Assembly: GCA_016937035.1 (NCBI GenBank)
Contig: JAFGWS010000030.1
Span: 1 to 8,651, forward strand
Length of the DNA stretch: 8,651 nucleotides
Reading direction: 5' to 3'
From: Pontiellaceae bacterium
GTDB lineage: Bacteria > Verrucomicrobiota > Kiritimatiellia > Kiritimatiellales > Pontiellaceae
The notes beneath the pieces were generated by a model. That model was not told the origin of the DNA, did not search any database, and worked only from the letters and a program-made list of their open reading frames with translations. Below, in pieces: positions 6,940-8,651 of this stretch. Each line of letters starts with the position of its first letter. Positions within the stretch are counted from its first letter, which is position 1. The position numbers were made by a program, and so were the translations under genes.

Positions 6940-6970
6940 AAAAAACCATGGATTAAAAACCCATGGCTCA
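6938..6970 (-). terminator. Rho-independent terminator after 5S rRNA, copy A
   Basis: On the - strand, AGCCATGGG and TCCATGGTT can form a 9-bp stem (two G-T pairs) around a short T/A-rich loop, followed by eight T (forward-strand A-run 6938-6945). It lies about 13 bases after the 3' end of the 5S gene, as expected for the end of an rRNA operon. The palindromic CCATGG in each arm also lets either arm pair with itself. Confidence 0.85.
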
Positions 6971-6982
6971 AAAAGAAAAAAA

Positions 6983-7094
6983 CCGGCTGCGTGCTACTCT
7001 CCCGAGGTCTGCCCCTCAGTACCATTGGCGCTGCGACCCTTCACTTCTGTGTTCGGAATGGGAACAGGTGTTTCTTTCCCGCCATGGCAACCGG
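6983..7094 (-). rRNA. rrf: 5S ribosomal RNA, copy A (orphan)
   Basis: The - strand gives a 112-nt RNA starting CCGGUUGC and ending GCAGCCGG; these ends pair as helix I. It holds the universal CCGAACACAGAAG loop C with its CUGU/ACAG helix III, AAUGGUACUG, and GGGAGAGUAG. Upstream there is no 23S gene, only a 57-nt 23S tail fused to rdgB', so this copy can be made only by read-through from SHD1 gene B or from an unseen promoter. Compared with the partial copy at the right edge, two bases differ, and both changes appear to break pairs (helices II and V), which hints at relaxed selection. Confidence 0.96.
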
Positions 7095-7253
7095 AATAAA
7101 TTTAAAAAATTTACAACTGCATCGTATTGAAATAACAGCAACGCGTGGCATGCTTTACGGTCTGGGGGTTTGAAGTTTGAGGTTTGCAGCCTTTTGCAAC
7201 TGCAAACATCCAACTTCATTCTTCAAACCTTATTTCCCTGGGGAAAAAATTTT
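7095..7253 (-). other. 23S-5S spacer with large hairpin
   Basis: This is the transcribed spacer between the 23S tail and 5S. GGTTTGAAG (7167-7175) pairs with CTTCAAACC (7221-7229), and inside it TTTGCAG (7183-7189) pairs with CTGCAAA (7200-7206). A second small dyad, TTTCCC-TG-GGGAAA, lies at 7233-7246. Such stems often serve RNase III processing of pre-rRNA. The outer hairpin could also be a small palindromic repeat that inserted here. No gene is seen. Confidence 0.6.
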
Positions 7254-7310
7254 GATCAAGCCTCACGGCTAATTAGTACTGGTCAGCTTCATATATCACT
7301 ACACTTTCAT
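7254..7310 (-). rRNA. Truncated 3' tail of 23S rRNA (fragment only)
   Basis: Read on the - strand, the sequence matches the well-known 23S ending: AGCUGACCAGUACUAAUUAG, then CCGUGAGGCUUGAUC, against E. coli AGCUAACCGGUACUAAUGAA and CCGUGAGGCUUAACC. Only the last ~57 nt are present. At 7310/7311 the sequence changes abruptly to the inside of rdgB. It cannot make a 23S rRNA and marks the breakpoint of the tandem duplication. Confidence 0.88.
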
Positions 7311-7529
7311 CTCCAGAGCGGAATCATCCGCCAGCGTCCAGCAACCGGTCGCTGCAGCAATTTCGGTCGCCTTCTTTGCCGCATTTTCCTCCAGCGCTTC
7401 TCTATCCTCAATCACATCGGTGATCTCCGAAAAATCAAAGGCGGAGCGCACTTCAAGGTTCCCAAAATGAAAAATCGCCTAAATCTCTTCAAGCTTATGA
7501 GGATTACGGGTGGCAATAACCAGTTTCAA
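7311..7529 (-). pseudogene. rdgB: rdgB' pseudogene (5' fragment of rdgB with nonsense codon)
   Basis: This is a second copy of the first ~73 codons of rdgB (5705-5923), without indels and about 86% identical by eye. A TTG start at 7529 with GAGGAGG upstream survives, giving LKLVIATRNPHKLEEI, but codon 17 (CAG in rdgB) is now TAG at 7479-7481. Beyond it the frame stays open (for example EENAAKKATEIAAATGCWTL) to the breakpoint, where the 23S tail supplies ATGAAAGTG and a TAG. The NTP-pyrophosphatase C-terminal half is absent, so it is inactive. At most a 16-residue peptide would be made. It follows the stop of SHD1 gene B by 4 bases, like the intact pair. Confidence 0.93.
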
Positions 7530-7533
7530 AGAC

Positions 7534-8433
7534 TCATCCCTCCTCAACGCTTCTCAATTTTTCGACCCAATATTCAAACACATCTTTCTGACATGGGACC
7601 CTTGGTTCTGTTTCATCCCATTCCTCGCCTTCATCCTTGAGCCAATTTCCAATCTTCTTTATCGAACGTTTCTTGTCAGAATCACGCTTCGCCTCTTCAA
7701 AACCAAACAATGGGATATCCAATTCCAATATACTCTGTTCAGACGGATTGTAATAATTTGAACGAGCTGAACAATAAAGAGCATTCAGTATTAGCCCGGA
7801 TGCATATTCATATGGGTGAAACAAACCAAATGTATCATACTTTATCTTTCCTCCGCGCAACATTTGAACATAACCAAAGTACTCACCAATCAACCCATCT
7901 CTCTTTATAACAAACATCATTTTTATCTCATATCCATATTCCTCTCTACGGATTGACTTTATCCATATATTCTCGATTTCCCCGATTTCATAAGCAAGAT
8001 CCATAGTAGGATTACCACGATACAACTTCGTGGGATCCCAAACACGCTCAGGATCGTCCGAATTCCAAATCAGTTTCTTCAACGCTACTAAATCATTATT
8101 CTTAATGGCCTCTGCATATTTTTCAGCAATCTCATTGGCTTCTGTCTTGGAAATGAACTGATTCACATCTTCCTCTTCAGCCCCCTCCGATGAATCCTGA
8201 GCAGGGGTTGACAATTTCTCTTGAATATAGACCTGATCCTCTTCACACAACATATCAGGACTCATCAAAAACTCTTTGCCATCTTCTCGCAAGAGAATAA
8301 CTTTTTCGTCATTCATTCCCTTGAATTCCGCAGTTACTGATTTTCCTTCTGTATTCCGCCAAACACGAAACTCAGCATGGGATGAGAGGTCAAACATAAA
8401 TAAAAAGAACGAAAGCAGAAGATATCTATTCAT
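7534..8433 (-). CDS. Secreted SHD1-domain protein, copy B
   Basis: This is a paralogue of the protein at 5928-6839. The ATG at 8433 (299 residues) has GGAGGG 7 bases upstream (8441-8446); the TTG at 8439 is too close to that site. The signal peptide is MNRYLLLSFFLFMFDLSSHA with cleavage after residue 20. The SHD1 domain covers about 21-72 (FRVWRNTEGK, AEFKGM, VILLREDG, MSPDML, EDQVYI). An acidic linker and IAEKYAEAIKNNDLVALKKL follow. The central part differs strongly from copy A, for example LYCSARSNYYNPSEQS, yet keeps GYVQMLRGGKIKYDT, GLFHPYE and the C-terminal DEGEEWDETEPRVPCQKD. It should be exported, and its partner is unknown. It stands directly downstream of the rRNA terminator and upstream of rdgB'. 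Confidence 0.85.
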   Translation of the reverse strand: MNRYLLLSFFLFMFDLSSHAEFRVWRNTEGKSVTAEFKGMNDEKVILLREDGKEFLMSPDMLCEEDQVYIQEKLSTPAQDSSEGAEEEDVNQFISKTEANEIAEKYAEAIKNNDLVALKKLIWNSDDPERVWDPTKLYRGNPTMDLAYEIGEIENIWIKSIRREEYGYEIKMMFVIKRDGLIGEYFGYVQMLRGGKIKYDTFGLFHPYEYASGLILNALYCSARSNYYNPSEQSILELDIPLFGFEEAKRDSDKKRSIKKIGNWLKDEGEEWDETEPRVPCQKDVFEYWVEKLRSVEEG

Positions 8434-8530
8434 AACCAATCCCTCCGATCAAACCCAACTCAGACAATTAAACCGCACAATATGCACACTCGGATTGAAT
8501 AAATATCACACTCTTATTTCATTGATCCAC

Positions 8531-8561
8531 AAAAAAAAGCCATGGATTAAAACCCATGGCT
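8531..8561 (-). terminator. Rho-independent terminator after 5S rRNA, copy B
   Basis: This is the counterpart of the terminator at 6938-6970. On the - strand AGCCATGGG pairs with TCCATGGCT (9 bp, one G-T) and eight T follow (forward A-run 8531-8538). The stem is better paired than in copy A, where one G-C has become G-T. Confidence 0.87.
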
Positions 8562-8576
8562 CAAAAAGAAAAAAAA

Positions 8577-8651
8577 CCGGCTGCGTGCTACTCTCCCGAG
8601 GTCTGCCCCTCAGTACCATTGCCGCTGGGACCCTTCACTTCTGTGTTCGGA
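8577..8651 (-). rRNA. rrf: 5S ribosomal RNA, copy B (3' part, cut by window edge)
   Basis: The last 75 nt of a 5S rRNA are present on the - strand, from CCGAACACAGAAG to GCAGCCGG. The 5' third lies outside the window. It differs from copy A at only two of 75 positions, giving GGGUCCCAGCGGC where A has GGGUCGCAGCGCC. In B both positions appear able to pair with the opposite strand as seen in A (helix II) or in B itself (helix V), so B looks like the better-kept gene and may belong to a full rRNA operon to the right. Confidence 0.95.

Larger units (their letters stand above)
5705..7310 (-). repeat. Tandem duplication, copy A (rdgB 5' part - SHD1 gene A - terminator - 5S - 23S tail)
   Basis: The unit is 1606 bases long. 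Its left edge is inside rdgB at CTCCAG (5705-5710), and its right edge is where the 23S rRNA tail stops at 7310. Equivalent points in copy B are offset by 1606 through the rdgB part (CTCCAG 5705/7311, SHD1 stops 5928/7534) and by 1594 at the 5S (CCGG at 6983/8577), because of small indels in the SHD1 gene and leader. No transposase or flanking target repeat is present, so unequal recombination or template switching is more likely than transposition. Confidence 0.92.
7311..8651 (-). repeat. Tandem duplication, copy B (continues past window end)
   Basis: This copy holds the same order as copy A (rdgB part, SHD1 gene, terminator, 5S) and abuts copy A directly at 7310/7311. It is cut by the window edge within the 5S gene. 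Divergence from A varies by part: about 14% in the rdgB part, near identity in terminator and 5S, and low similarity in the middle of the SHD1 gene. What follows to the right, a complete 23S gene or a further repeat unit, cannot be seen. Confidence 0.92.

Noticed and set aside
5705..7310. Composite transposon or IS explanation for the duplication
   Set aside because: No transposase, terminal inverted repeats or target-site duplication can be seen at the unit edges.
7170..7761. + strand frames 7170-7640 and 7510-7761
   Set aside because: They run across the 23S tail, rdgB' and the SHD1 C-terminal end on the opposite strand, all of which are identified.

Overview
The window most resembles a PVC-group bacterium, possibly Kiritimatiellota or a relative. 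This rests on secreted SHD1-domain proteins (typical of Planctomycetes, Verrucomicrobia, Lentisphaerae and Kiritimatiellota), a secreted ExbD-like multidomain protein, and several TTG/GTG starts. It is a family-level inference only. No phage, transposase, CRISPR array or tRNA gene was seen.

Left part (1-1730, + strand): a tightly packed operon of three genes with overlapping stop/start codons. They are the C-terminal end of a protein with a CFI-box-like tail (2-319), a membrane-anchored all-alpha protein resembling the linalool dehydratase/isomerase-like alpha/alpha toroids (316-1482), and a small two-helix membrane protein (1479-1730). A non-coding stretch of about 290 bases follows, with three copies of TTGTC at an exact 23-base period. 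Next comes a secreted protein (2025-3578) made of four ExbD/TolR-like periplasmic modules, produced by an internal duplication of about 0.6 kb. A strong bidirectional terminator (3583-3610) separates it from the convergent genes.

Right part (3633-8651, - strand): purH (IMP synthesis) and rdgB (non-canonical purine NTP pyrophosphatase) lie downstream of an SHD1-domain secreted protein. That gene in turn lies just downstream of a 5S rRNA and its terminator.

The main surprise is an imperfect tandem duplication. The segment 5705-7310 (rdgB 5' part, SHD1 gene A, terminator, 5S rRNA, last ~57 nt of 23S rRNA) is followed directly by a second copy, 7311-8651 and beyond (rdgB' pseudogene, SHD1 gene B, terminator, 5S rRNA running off the window). 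At the junction, the 3' tail of 23S rRNA is fused to the interior of rdgB. Copy A's 5S rRNA is therefore an orphan, cut off from any 23S gene. The copies differ by roughly 14% in the rdgB part (counted by eye), are almost identical in the 5S and terminator, and differ strongly in the middle of the SHD1 protein. This is an old duplication whose secreted gene product has diversified.
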